A stretch of DNA of 64,000 nucleotides from Mesorhizobium sp. M9A.F.Ca.ET.002.03.1.2 (GTDB lineage Bacteria; Pseudomonadota; Alphaproteobacteria; Rhizobiales; Rhizobiaceae): positions 2,163,001 through 2,227,000 of the forward strand of contig NZ_CP034443.1 in NCBI RefSeq assembly GCF_003952365.1. The letters are read 5' to 3'. How positions within the stretch are numbered: the stretch's first letter is position 1; each line of letters starts with the position of its first letter. Below the pieces are notes generated by a model, which had not been told where the DNA came from, searched no databases, and saw only the letters and a list, made by a program, of their open reading frames with translations. This document shows positions 44,045-52,266 of this stretch, piece by piece. A program made the translations under genes and the position numbers.

Positions 44045-45180
44045 TGCCCTGCTCCCGCTATCTCGACCGTCTGCCCCGGGCTGAGCAACTGGCCGCCGGC
44101 GGTGACCACGCTTTGTCCGGCCTCCAGTCCCTTGTCGATCACGACGGTGCCGGAATCGAAGGCCAGCACATTCACGGGTCTCGTTGCCACAGCCTTTGTC
44201 GACGCATCGACAACCCAGACGACCGGCTTGCCGTCACTCGAGGTCAGCGCCTGCCAGGGCAGGATGACGGCTTTCGACGGCTTGGCGCTGACGGAGCCGA
44301 TGACAGCGGCGCCCAGCGGCATGCCGGAGGGCGTGTCGGCAATGGCGACCTTGACGCGGATCGAACCCGAAGCCGGATCGACCGCAGGCGAGATCTCGCG
44401 CACCTTGCCGGTCGCCTTGACCAGCGGGTCGGACAACAGCGTGATCGTCACCGCGGGTGTCGACGGCGTCTTGGCTACCAGCGTTTCCTGCACATTGAAA
44501 ACCGCGTCGCGATCGCCATCCTCGGCGATGGTGAAGACGGTCTGTGCCGCTTGAACCACCTGCCCGGCTTCGACCTGGCGAGCGGTGACCACGCCGGCCG
44601 CACCCGCCTTGAGCTCGGTGAAGGACAGGCTCTCCCTGGCATTGGCCAGCGCGCTTTGCGCCTGTTCGACGCTGCCTTGTGCCACCTTCAGCGCCTGATC
44701 CGCCGCATCGTAGTCGCGCCTTGTGGTGTAGCCCTGGGCAAGCAAGGTCTTCTGTCGTTCGAAGGCGGCGGAAGCCTGGGTCAACTGCGCTTGCGCGGCA
44801 TCGAGGTCGGCCTGTGCCGAGCGCAGGTCTGATTCCTGTTCCTGCGGATCTATGCGGGCAAGCACGGCATCTTTGTCGACATGCTGGCCGACATCGACAA
44901 GGCGCTCGGCGACGCGGCCGCCGACGCGGAATGACAGATTGTTCAGTGTGCGCGCGGCGATCACACCGGTGAGCGAGGTCCTGGGCGCATAGTCGGCGAT
45001 CGCCACCGTTTCGGTGCGCACCATGACCGGCAGTTTCCTGGCCGCCTCCTGCTTCTGGCAGCCGGTCAGAAGCAACGGTATCATCGCAAAGGCAAAAATG
45101 GCGGGAACGGTTGGAAACGGCAAAAGGCTGGAGGCGTTGACCGATGGTTGCGGGGCGGACGGCGTCGCATTCCTGCTCAT
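44041..45180 (-). CDS. RND efflux adaptor (membrane fusion lipoprotein), first
   Basis: A 379-residue adaptor and first gene of the efflux operon. A long N-terminal signal ends in IPLLLTGCQKQ (lipobox). The body has LTGVIAARTLNNLSFRVGGR, the coiled hairpin (SDLRSAQADLDAAQAQLTQA to LANARESLSFTELKAGAAG) and the lipoyl motif VEAGQVVQAAQTVFTIAED. It resembles the second adaptor in layout only. Two adaptors with one pump suggest a mixed adaptor ring; this is inference. ATG 45180 is preceded by GCGGGGGAA. The 257-nt gap to the divergent gabT should hold both promoters. Confidence 0.9.
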   Translation of the reverse strand: MSRNATPSAPQPSVNASSLLPFPTVPAIFAFAMIPLLLTGCQKQEAARKLPVMVRTETVAIADYAPRTSLTGVIAARTLNNLSFRVGGRVAERLVDVGQHVDKDAVLARIDPQEQESDLRSAQADLDAAQAQLTQASAAFERQKTLLAQGYTTRRDYDAADQALKVAQGSVEQAQSALANARESLSFTELKAGAAGVVTARQVEAGQVVQAAQTVFTIAEDGDRDAVFNVQETLVAKTPSTPAVTITLLSDPLVKATGKVREISPAVDPASGSIRVKVAIADTPSGMPLGAAVIGSVSAKPSKAVILPWQALTSSDGKPVVWVVDASTKAVATRPVNVLAFDSGTVVIDKGLEAGQSVVTAGGQLLSPGQTVEIAGAGQ

Positions 45181-45437
45181 GGGTTCCCCCGCCTGCTGGG
45201 ACGCTCTCGCGGCAACACGTCGCAGGCGAATGCGAGAATAATCGATCCCTCGCAAAAGGGAACCTTTTCGTACACGTATCGGGCGACTGGTTAAGCGGAG
45301 CTGGCGAAACGGCCCGGCGCGTAACGGCAGGCCCAATCGCCTGGCGGCGGTGCCAACTTGAGGAAAACATGAAATAGGGCCAGAACAGATATCACCAACC
45401 ATCAACGGGAACGGGCGCCGGCCCGGCGAGGGACATC

Positions 45438-46715
45438 ATGAAGAATTCAGCCATTTCCGAACGCAAGAACCAGTCGATCTCGCGCGGCGTCGGCATGACC
45501 ACGCAGATCTATGCCGATCGCGCCGAAAATTCGGAGATCTGGGATGTCGAAGGCCGTCGCTATATCGACTTTTCGTCCGGCATCGCCGTCGTCAACACCG
45601 GCCACCGCCACCCCAGAGTGATCGAGGCGGTCAAGGCGCAGCTCGACCGCTTCACCCACACCTGCCACCAGGTGGTGCCCTATGAGAGCTATGTCAGGCT
45701 GGCCGAACGGCTGAACGGCATGCTCCCCGGCAAATTCGACAAGAAGACGATCTTCGTCACCACTGGCGCCGAGGCGGTGGAAAACGCCATCAAGGTCGCC
45801 CGCAACGCCACCGGCCGGCCGGCGGTCATCGCCTTTGCCGGCGGCTTCCACGGTCGCACCTTCATGGGCATGGCGCTGACCGGCAAGGTGGTGCCCTACA
45901 AGGTCGGCTTCGGCGCCATGCCGGCCGATGTCTTCCATGCGCCGTTCCCGGTGGCGTTGCACGGCGTTTCCGTCGCCGATTCGCTGGCCGCGCTCGACCG
46001 GCTGTTCAAGGCCGATGTCGACCCGGCCCGCGTCGCCGCCATCATCGTCGAGCCGGTGCAGGGCGAGGGCGGCTTCTACGAGGCGCCGCGCGACTTCATG
46101 ACGGCGCTGCGCAAGATCTGCGACCAGCACGGCATGCTGCTGATCGCTGACGAGGTGCAGACCGGCTTTGCCCGCACCGGAAAGATGTTCGCCATGGACC
46201 ATCACGAGGTGGCGCCCGACATCACCACAATGGCCAAGAGCCTGGCCGGCGGCTTTCCGCTGTCGGCGGTCACCGGCCGCGCCGAGATCATGGATGCGCC
46301 AAACCCCGGCGGGCTCGGCGGCACCTATGGCGGCAGCCCGATCGGCGTCGCCGCGGCACATGCCGTGCTCGACGTGATCGAGGAGGAAAAGCTCTGCGAC
46401 CGCGCCAACACGCTGGGCGCGCGGCTGAAGCAGCGGCTGCAATCGATCCGCGACGACACGCCGGAGATCGTCGATATCAGAGGCCCCGGCTTCATGAACG
46501 CGGTCGAGTTCAACGATGTGAAGAAGGGTCTGCCGTCGGCCGAATTCGCCAATGCGGTCCGGCTGAAGGCGCTCGACAAGGGCCTGATCCTGCTCACCTG
46601 CGGCGTCTATGGCAACGTCATCCGCTTCCTGGCGCCGATCACCATCCAGGACGGCGTCATGAACGAAGCGCTCGATATCCTGGAAAGCGCGATCCGCGAG
46701 GTCCGCGCCGCCTGA
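45438..46715 (+). CDS. gabT: 4-aminobutyrate aminotransferase
   Basis: A 425-residue PLP-dependent class III aminotransferase that converts 4-aminobutyrate and 2-oxoglutarate to succinate semialdehyde and glutamate. Blocks in order: DFSSGIAVVNTGHRHPRV, TTGAEAVENAIKVARNATGR, AGGFHGRT, EPVQGEGGFYEAP, ADEVQTGFARTGKMFA, and TTMAKSLAGGFPLSAV with the PLP lysine. GGTYGGSPIGVAAA completes the site. The length and EPVQGEGGF favour GabT over acetylornithine aminotransferases. No gabD lies next to it. A 9-bp hairpin follows the stop codon. Confidence 0.93.
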   Translation: MKNSAISERKNQSISRGVGMTTQIYADRAENSEIWDVEGRRYIDFSSGIAVVNTGHRHPRVIEAVKAQLDRFTHTCHQVVPYESYVRLAERLNGMLPGKFDKKTIFVTTGAEAVENAIKVARNATGRPAVIAFAGGFHGRTFMGMALTGKVVPYKVGFGAMPADVFHAPFPVALHGVSVADSLAALDRLFKADVDPARVAAIIVEPVQGEGGFYEAPRDFMTALRKICDQHGMLLIADEVQTGFARTGKMFAMDHHEVAPDITTMAKSLAGGFPLSAVTGRAEIMDAPNPGGLGGTYGGSPIGVAAAHAVLDVIEEEKLCDRANTLGARLKQRLQSIRDDTPEIVDIRGPGFMNAVEFNDVKKGLPSAEFANAVRLKALDKGLILLTCGVYGNVIRFLAPITIQDGVMNEALDILESAIREVRAA

Positions 46716-46730
46716 GCGGATACGGCTGTA

Positions 46731-46754
46731 CCTTCTCCCACAAGGGGGAGAAGG
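46731..46754. repeat. Hairpin after gabT
   Basis: Perfect 9-bp stem CCTTCTCCC/GGGAGAAGG with a 6-nt loop, 16 nt after the gabT stop codon. There is no T-run on either strand, so it is more likely a fragment of a palindromic repeat related to type 1 than a classical terminator. Confidence 0.5.
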
Positions 46755-46808
46755 GAGGGATCAGCGCAGGAAACCGCCGTTCGCAGGCCGGCTGAATATC
46801 AACATATC

Positions 46809-48062
46809 CTATTCAGCGGCGCGGACGGGCTCCTCCTGCTGGAAGGCGGCGAGGGCCGCCTTCAGTCCGTCCGGTCCTGCCGCAACAATCTGCGGCGTTG
46901 GCGAGAAGCCGGCGCCGAGCATCTTGCGGCCAAGCATGTGGTCGCCGGGGCGATTGACCGATTCGATGCCGAGCAGCCGGTTTGCCGCATAGTGGTAAAT
47001 GGAGAATCGGTTCTCGTTGACGTCGCCCAGCACGACATGGCTGTCGCCGCCCGAAATCAGGCCGACCATTTGCAGCTTCATGTCGCCGATATCGGACCAG
47101 AACCATGGCACCGCCGCAAAGGCGTCCGCATGGCCGAGGATGGTGCGCGCGGCAAGGCGCGCCTGGTCGGTCGCGTTCTGCACCGATTCCAGCCGCACAT
47201 CGCCGCCGGTGAGCCAGTGCCGGTAGGAGGCGGCATCGCCGATGGCGAGGATTTCGGGCACGGACGTGCGCATCTGCTGGTCGACGCGGATGCCGTTGGC
47301 GATAATGACGCCTGCGGCCTCCGCCAATTCGACATTGGGCACGACGCCGATGCCGATGATGACCATCTGCGCCGGCAGCCGCTCGCCGTTTGAGGTGATA
47401 GCAGCCGAGACACGGCCGTTCTCGCCTTCGAGCCGCGCAACCGTGGTGCCGGTGAGGATGCGCACGCCAGTCGCTTCCAGCCGCTGCCGCACATGGCTGG
47501 CGATGACCGGCGCCACCGCCCGGCCGAGCAGCCGGTCGACCGCCTCGATCACGGTGACCTTGCGGCCGGCCGCTTTGAGCGTCGCGGCGATCTCCAGTCC
47601 GATGAAGCCGCCGCCGAGGATGACGACATCCTCGCTCCGCGCGCTCAAGTCGCGGACCAGGCGGGCGTCGGCGAGCGAGCGCAGCGACACCACGCCCGAA
47701 AGATCCGACCCCGGCAGCGGCAGGATGCGCGGCCGCGAACCGGTCGCTAGGATCAGCCGGCCGAATGCCAGCACGCCGCCACCCGATAGCTCCAGCCTGC
47801 GGCCCCTGGCATCGATGCGGTCGACCCTGATGCCCGGCCGGTAGTCGATCGCGCTGCCGGTATAAAAGGCCTCGCCGCGCAGCGGCTGTGGCTTGGCCTC
47901 TTGATCCTTGATGAAGGTCTTCGACAGCGGCGGCTTGTGATAGGGCAGTTCGCTCTCGTCGCCGACGAGGATAACGGGTCCGTCGTAACCGTCCTCGCGC
48001 AGGCTGGCGGCCGCCTGCACGCCCGCATGACCCGCACCGACAATGACCACACCGTTTTTCAT
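46809..48062 (-). CDS. FAD-dependent NAD(P)H-ferredoxin/rubredoxin-type reductase
   Basis: A 417-residue flavoprotein of the ferredoxin/putidaredoxin reductase family. The FAD motif VVIVGAGHAGVQAAASLR starts at residue 5, LPYHKPPLSK follows, and the NAD motif VVILGGGFIGLEIAATLKAA sits near residue 145. EILAIGDAASY is the second FAD contact, and WFWSDIGDMKLQMVG matches the C-terminal domain of these reductases. It would pass electrons from NAD(P)H to a small iron-sulphur protein. No ferredoxin or oxygenase gene is adjacent, so its partner is unknown. ATG 48062 (MKNGVVIVGAG) is chosen over an upstream start lacking support. Confidence 0.92.
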   Translation of the reverse strand: MKNGVVIVGAGHAGVQAAASLREDGYDGPVILVGDESELPYHKPPLSKTFIKDQEAKPQPLRGEAFYTGSAIDYRPGIRVDRIDARGRRLELSGGGVLAFGRLILATGSRPRILPLPGSDLSGVVSLRSLADARLVRDLSARSEDVVILGGGFIGLEIAATLKAAGRKVTVIEAVDRLLGRAVAPVIASHVRQRLEATGVRILTGTTVARLEGENGRVSAAITSNGERLPAQMVIIGIGVVPNVELAEAAGVIIANGIRVDQQMRTSVPEILAIGDAASYRHWLTGGDVRLESVQNATDQARLAARTILGHADAFAAVPWFWSDIGDMKLQMVGLISGGDSHVVLGDVNENRFSIYHYAANRLLGIESVNRPGDHMLGRKMLGAGFSPTPQIVAAGPDGLKAALAAFQQEEPVRAAE

Positions 48063-48226
48063 CGCAGCCCCGATTCCTTGATCCCCCAATTCCTTAATCC
48101 GAGTCTAGGACGTCTCGCCAAGTGGCGATTGTCTGATGCCGCCGCAAGACCGCTTTTGCGGGTCGCACCCGGAATGGCTGTCTGTCAATCGTGCGTTCGA
48201 CAGCGGCATGGTATATGCGGCTAAAG

Positions 48227-48256
48227 TTGACACTTGCAGTTTAGAATAATTCTAAA
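48227..48256 (+). promoter_or_regulatory. Promoter with Irr-type iron box
   Basis: TTGACA (48227-48232) is followed by the perfect 17-bp palindrome TTTAGAATAATTCTAAA (48240-48256), which matches the iron control element bound by the rhizobial regulator Irr. The expected -10 position (TTCTAA or TCTAAA, spacing 17-18) falls inside the palindrome, so bound Irr should block transcription. It lies ~270 nt upstream of the first imelysin gene. Confidence 0.8.
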
Positions 48257-48522
48257 CAATTGTTTCAATTGGCTTTTCTCTCTGAAAGCAGTTGACTTCC
48301 GGTGTCTTCATCGCTTTATGGAAGCTCGCGCGTCAAGCGCATCCCTTTGATGTCTGGGCCTTGAACCCTTTCGATTGGAGGCATTTCGATGTCTTTCTTC
48401 TGCGAACCGCGCCATGCCGCGGTCTGTTTTTCGCCCGATGGCATGGACCTGCCTTGGCGCCGATTGCCTGCCGACGCGCCTTTGGCACCGGTATTTCACT
48501 GAATTCCGAGGAGATGACAATC

Positions 48523-49821
48523 ATGAGAGCGATGATCACGGCACGATATGGCAGGCTCGCCGCGATCGGCGCCACGGCGGCATTGACGGCGGCGATATTC
48601 GTGTTGCCGGCCAAGGCGGAAATCGATGCGAAGGCGGTCATCAAGACCTATTCCGACATCGCGCTCGCCAAATATGAGGATTCTCTGACTACGGCACAGG
48701 CGCTCGACAAGGCCGTCGACGCGCTGCTCGCCAAGCCTTCGGACGAAACGCTGACCGCCGCCCGCGAGGCCTGGAAAGCGGCGCGCGTTCCCTATCAGCA
48801 GACCGAGGTCTACCGCTTCGGCAACGCCATTGTCGACGACTGGGAAGGCAAGGTGAATGCCTGGCCGCTGGACGAAGGCCTGATCGACTATGTCGCCGAG
48901 AGCTACGGCACCGAGTCGGACGCGAATGCGCTCTACACCGCCAATGTGATCGCCAACAAGTCGATCGAGATCAACGGCCAGAAGATCGACGCCTCTGAAC
49001 TGACGCCCGAGTTCCTCTCCGGCACGCTGCAGGAGGCCGGCGGCATCGAGTCCAATGTGGCGACCGGCTATCACGCCATCGAATTCCTGCTGTGGGGCCA
49101 GGATCTGCACGGCACCGGCGCAGGTACCGGCGAACGGCCCTATACGGACTACGACCTCGCCAACTGCACCGGCGGCAATTGCGATCGCCGGGCGCAGTAC
49201 CTGAAGTCGGCGAGCGACCTTCTGGTTGCCGATCTGCAGGACATGGTCGACGACTGGAAGGAAGGCGGCGGCGCCCGCAAGAACCTTGTCGACGGCGAGC
49301 CGAAAGCCGGCATCTCGACCATCCTCACCGGCATGGGTTCGCTGTCCTATGGCGAACTCGCCGGCGAGCGCATGAAGCTCGGCCTGCTGCTGCACGATCC
49401 GGAAGAGGAGCACGACTGCTTCTCCGACAACACCTACGATTCGCATCTCTATGACTCCGTCGGCATCCGTACTGCCTATAATGGCAGCTACACCCGCCTT
49501 GACGGCACGGTCGTCGAAGGGCCCTCGGTATCGGACATGGTCAAGGAAGCCGATCCGGCGATCGACAAGGAACTGTCGGACAGACTGGATGCCACCGTCG
49601 CCAAGATGGAAGCCATCAAGGCGCGGGCGCTTGCCGGCGAGGCCTATGACCAGCAAATCGGCGAGGGCAACACGGAAGGCAACGCCACCGTGCAGGCGGC
49701 GATCGACGCGCTGGTCGACCAGACCAAGTCGATCGAACGCGCCGTCGGCACCCTGAAACTCAATGCCATCGCCTTCGAGGGGTCCGACAGCCTCGATGCG
49801 CCAGACAAGGTATTCCAGTAA
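48523..49821 (+). CDS. Imelysin-family iron-regulated protein (first)
   Basis: A 432-residue periplasmic protein of the imelysin (peptidase M75-like) family, linked to iron uptake or haem handling. The signal peptide (MRAMITARYGRLAAIGATAALTAAIFVLPAKA) is cut after AKA. The family motif GYHAIEFLLWGQD (GxHxxE) lies near residue 190, with VYRFGNAIVDDWEGKVNAWP and the C-terminal SYGELAGERMKLGLLLHDPEEEH. ATG 48523 is chosen because GAGGAG lies 9 nt before it. The ~265-nt leader between the Irr box and the gene is open in the same frame, with no evidence for its translation. First gene of the iron operon. Confidence 0.93.
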   Translation: MRAMITARYGRLAAIGATAALTAAIFVLPAKAEIDAKAVIKTYSDIALAKYEDSLTTAQALDKAVDALLAKPSDETLTAAREAWKAARVPYQQTEVYRFGNAIVDDWEGKVNAWPLDEGLIDYVAESYGTESDANALYTANVIANKSIEINGQKIDASELTPEFLSGTLQEAGGIESNVATGYHAIEFLLWGQDLHGTGAGTGERPYTDYDLANCTGGNCDRRAQYLKSASDLLVADLQDMVDDWKEGGGARKNLVDGEPKAGISTILTGMGSLSYGELAGERMKLGLLLHDPEEEHDCFSDNTYDSHLYDSVGIRTAYNGSYTRLDGTVVEGPSVSDMVKEADPAIDKELSDRLDATVAKMEAIKARALAGEAYDQQIGEGNTEGNATVQAAIDALVDQTKSIERAVGTLKLNAIAFEGSDSLDAPDKVFQ

Positions 49822-49884
49822 GGCGTCAAAAGCCGAGTATCAGCCACACGGCGCGGAGGAAGCGCCGTCAGCCAAGAGCAAACT

Positions 49885-50196
49885 ATGCTGATCTGCCATT
49901 GCAACATCATCACCGAGAAGGAGATTGAGCAGACGATCGTCGCGCTGCTGGACCAGGATCCCTGGCAGCTTATCGTGCCGGCGAAGGTCTATCATGCCAT
50001 GCAGAAGCGTGGTCGCTGTTGCGGCTGCTTCCCAAATGTGGTCGAAACGATCATTCGGGTCACCGAAAATTACCATGCCCGCTCGGAGGCGAGCGGCGTG
50101 GATATCGTTTCACACCTGGATCGCGTCAGAGGCCTGCGCGTCCAATACGGGAGCAGTACCCATGAAAGGCGAACAACAGATCATCGAGCGGCTTAA
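49885..50196 (+). CDS. bfd: Bacterioferritin-associated ferredoxin
   Basis: A 103-residue [2Fe-2S] protein that reduces ferric iron in bacterioferritin to release it. The cluster cysteines are CHC at residues 4-6 and CCGC at ~45-48, with [11 protein letters not shown] between. The C-terminus after YHARSEASG is longer than in typical ~65-residue Bfd proteins. Its last 35 nt overlap the start of bfr in another frame, so the two are translationally coupled. It lies 63 nt after the imelysin gene. Confidence 0.92.
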   Translation: MLICHCNIITEKEIEQTIVALLDQDPWQLIVPAKVYHAMQKRGRCCGCFPNVVETIIRVTENYHARSEASGVDIVSHLDRVRGLRVQYGSSTHERRTTDHRAA

Positions 50197-50647
50197 CGAG
50201 GCTCTCTTTCTGGAGCTCGGAGCGGTCAATCAGTACTGGGTGCATTTCCGACTGCTGGAGGATTGGGGATACGCCAAGCTGGCAAAGAAGGAACGCGCGG
50301 AATCGATCGAGGAGATGCACCATGCCGACCGGCTGGTGGCCCGCATCATCTTCCTTGAAGGCCATCCGAACCTGCAGTCGGTAGCGCCGCTGCGCATCGG
50401 GCAGAATGTCAAGGAAGTGCTTGAATCCGATCTTGCCGGTGAGTACGACGCGCGCACCGCCTACAAGCGATCGCGCGAGATTTGCGAAGAAGCAGGCGAC
50501 TACGTGACGATGAAGCTGTTCGAGGATCTGCTGTCCGACGAGGAAGGTCACATCGACTTCCTCGAGACGCAACTCGACCTGCTCGCCTCGATCGGCGAGG
50601 AAAAATACGGCCAGCTCAACGCGGCATCGGCCGACGAGGCGGAATAG
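50162..50647 (+). CDS. bfr: Bacterioferritin
   Basis: A 161-residue haem-containing iron-storage protein that forms a 24-subunit shell. All ferroxidase ligands are in their canonical places: Glu18, Glu51, His54, Glu94, Glu127 and His130. The haem ligand Met52 is present in EEMHHADR. It starts [16 protein letters not shown], normal for the family. It overlaps the 3' end of bfd by 35 nt. Placing storage, its release ferredoxin and the imelysin/di-heme genes in one operon suggests coordinated periplasmic and cytosolic iron handling. Confidence 0.96.
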   Translation: MKGEQQIIERLNEALFLELGAVNQYWVHFRLLEDWGYAKLAKKERAESIEEMHHADRLVARIIFLEGHPNLQSVAPLRIGQNVKEVLESDLAGEYDARTAYKRSREICEEAGDYVTMKLFEDLLSDEEGHIDFLETQLDLLASIGEEKYGQLNAASADEAE

Positions 50648-50658
50648 GATATGCGGGA

Positions 50659-52266
50659 ATGCGGCGCACCTTAGATTTCTTGCGCCGCTTGCGGCGGGCC
50701 GAGGATTACGGCCTGCCGTCCCAGCAAAACCCGCGATACAGATGGCTTCGCGGGCTCTCGCTTGCCGTTGTGGTCGCACTGACAGCCTCTGCGCTGGCCG
50801 GCGCGCCCGAGCCGGCCGGCCTCGCCACAAGCCGTAGCGACCTGACGCCGAAGGATCTGGCGCGTGTCATCGCCATCACCAGGCCGACCAAGGATTTTTC
50901 CAAGCCCGAGCAGTTCGAGCCGATGCAGGGCGGCGCGGGCACGTCGCGGAAAGCTGTCAACAAGGACGCCTTCTCGCACTCCTCGACCAACATCACTTTC
51001 GAGGAAGAAGGCACCTTCAAGCTCGGCAATGCCATTTTCCGCAAGAACTGGGTGTCGTCGCCCTCCTCGACGCAGGCATCGGACGGGCTTGGGCCGCTGT
51101 TCAACGAACGGGCGTGCCAAAATTGCCATCTGAAGGACGGCCGCGGTCATCCGCCGGAAGGCGACAGCGGGACCACCTCCATGTTCCTGCGGCTGGCGCG
51201 GCAGGCGAGCACCGAGGAGGAGAAAGCCGCGCTCACCGATCGCAAGGTGCTCAACTTCCCCGACCCGGTCTACGGCTCACAATTGCAGGATCTGGCCGTT
51301 CCGGGCCTTCGGGGCGAAGGCAGGATGCGTGTCGACTATCAGGAGCAGAAAGTCACGTTGCCGGACGGTACCGTGGTTTCGCTGCGCAAGCCGAGCTATT
51401 CGGTCGATGATCTCGCCAACGGCCCGCTCGATCCGCGCACCACGCTGTCGCCGCGCATGACGCCGCCGATGATCGGCCTCGGCTTGGTCGAGCAGATCGC
51501 GCCAGCCGACATTCTGGCCCATGCCGATCCGGACGATCGTGATGGCGACGGCATTTCCGGCAGGCCCAACATCGTGCGTGACCGCAAGAGCGGCGAACTG
51601 ACGCTCGGCCGCTTCGGCTGGAAAGGGCAGACCCCCTCGATCCGCCAGCAAGCGGCGGACGCATTCGCTGGCGATATCGGCATTTCGACGCCGGAAGTGG
51701 CGAAGCACTGGGGCGATTGCACCGCAGCTGAAAAGGCCTGCCTTGCCATGCCGAACGGCATGCAGGAGCGCCTTGGCCCAGTCGAGGCGCCGCCGCCGGT
51801 CATGGACCTCGTCACCTTCTATTCGCAGAACCTCGCCGTCCCGGCGCGGCGCGACCTCGACAAGCCAGATGTGCTGGCCGGCAAGAAGCTGTTCTACGAC
51901 ATGGGCTGCATTTCCTGTCATACGCCGAAATTCGTCACCCGCCGCGGCACGCCCAACAAGGCGCAGGCCTTCCAGCTGATCTGGCCCTATTCCGACTTCC
52001 TGCTGCATGACATGGGGCCGGGCCTTGCCGACGGGCAGGCGGTAGGCGAGGCGACCGGCAATGAATGGCGCACGCCGCCGCTGTGGGGCATCGGCCTTAC
52101 CCAGACCGTCAACGGCAACAGCTTCTTCCTGCATGACGGGCGCGCGCGCACCCTGACCGAGGCGATCCTGTGGCATGGCGGCGAGGGGCAGGCCGCGCGC
52201 GACCGCTTTGCCGCCGCCGATGTGGCCGATCGCGAGGCACTGGTCAAATTCCTGGAGTCGTTTTGA
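50659..52266 (+). CDS. Di-heme c-type oxidoreductase (DUF1111-like)
   Basis: A 535-residue exported protein with two haem c motifs, ACQNCHLKDG and ISCHTPK. The N-terminus has a positively charged stretch (RRLRRAEDYG) and then a hydrophobic signal (LRGLSLAVVVALTASALAGA). The blocks DGLGPLFNERACQNCH, HADPDDRDGDGISGRPN and SFFLHDGRARTLTEAILWHGG define the family, related to MauG-like peroxidases and often called thiol oxidoreductase. In iron operons it accompanies imelysins and may oxidise or reduce iron at the envelope; this role is inferred from context. The stop codon overlaps the next ATG. Confidence 0.92.
   Translation: MRRTLDFLRRLRRAEDYGLPSQQNPRYRWLRGLSLAVVVALTASALAGAPEPAGLATSRSDLTPKDLARVIAITRPTKDFSKPEQFEPMQGGAGTSRKAVNKDAFSHSSTNITFEEEGTFKLGNAIFRKNWVSSPSSTQASDGLGPLFNERACQNCHLKDGRGHPPEGDSGTTSMFLRLARQASTEEEKAALTDRKVLNFPDPVYGSQLQDLAVPGLRGEGRMRVDYQEQKVTLPDGTVVSLRKPSYSVDDLANGPLDPRTTLSPRMTPPMIGLGLVEQIAPADILAHADPDDRDGDGISGRPNIVRDRKSGELTLGRFGWKGQTPSIRQQAADAFAGDIGISTPEVAKHWGDCTAAEKACLAMPNGMQERLGPVEAPPPVMDLVTFYSQNLAVPARRDLDKPDVLAGKKLFYDMGCISCHTPKFVTRRGTPNKAQAFQLIWPYSDFLLHDMGPGLADGQAVGEATGNEWRTPPLWGIGLTQTVNGNSFFLHDGRARTLTEAILWHGGEGQAARDRFAAADVADREALVKFLESF

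Noticed and set aside
48292..48522. In-frame N-terminal extension of the first imelysin
   Set aside because: The signal peptide begins at 48523 with GAGGAG just before it; the extension would bury the signal.
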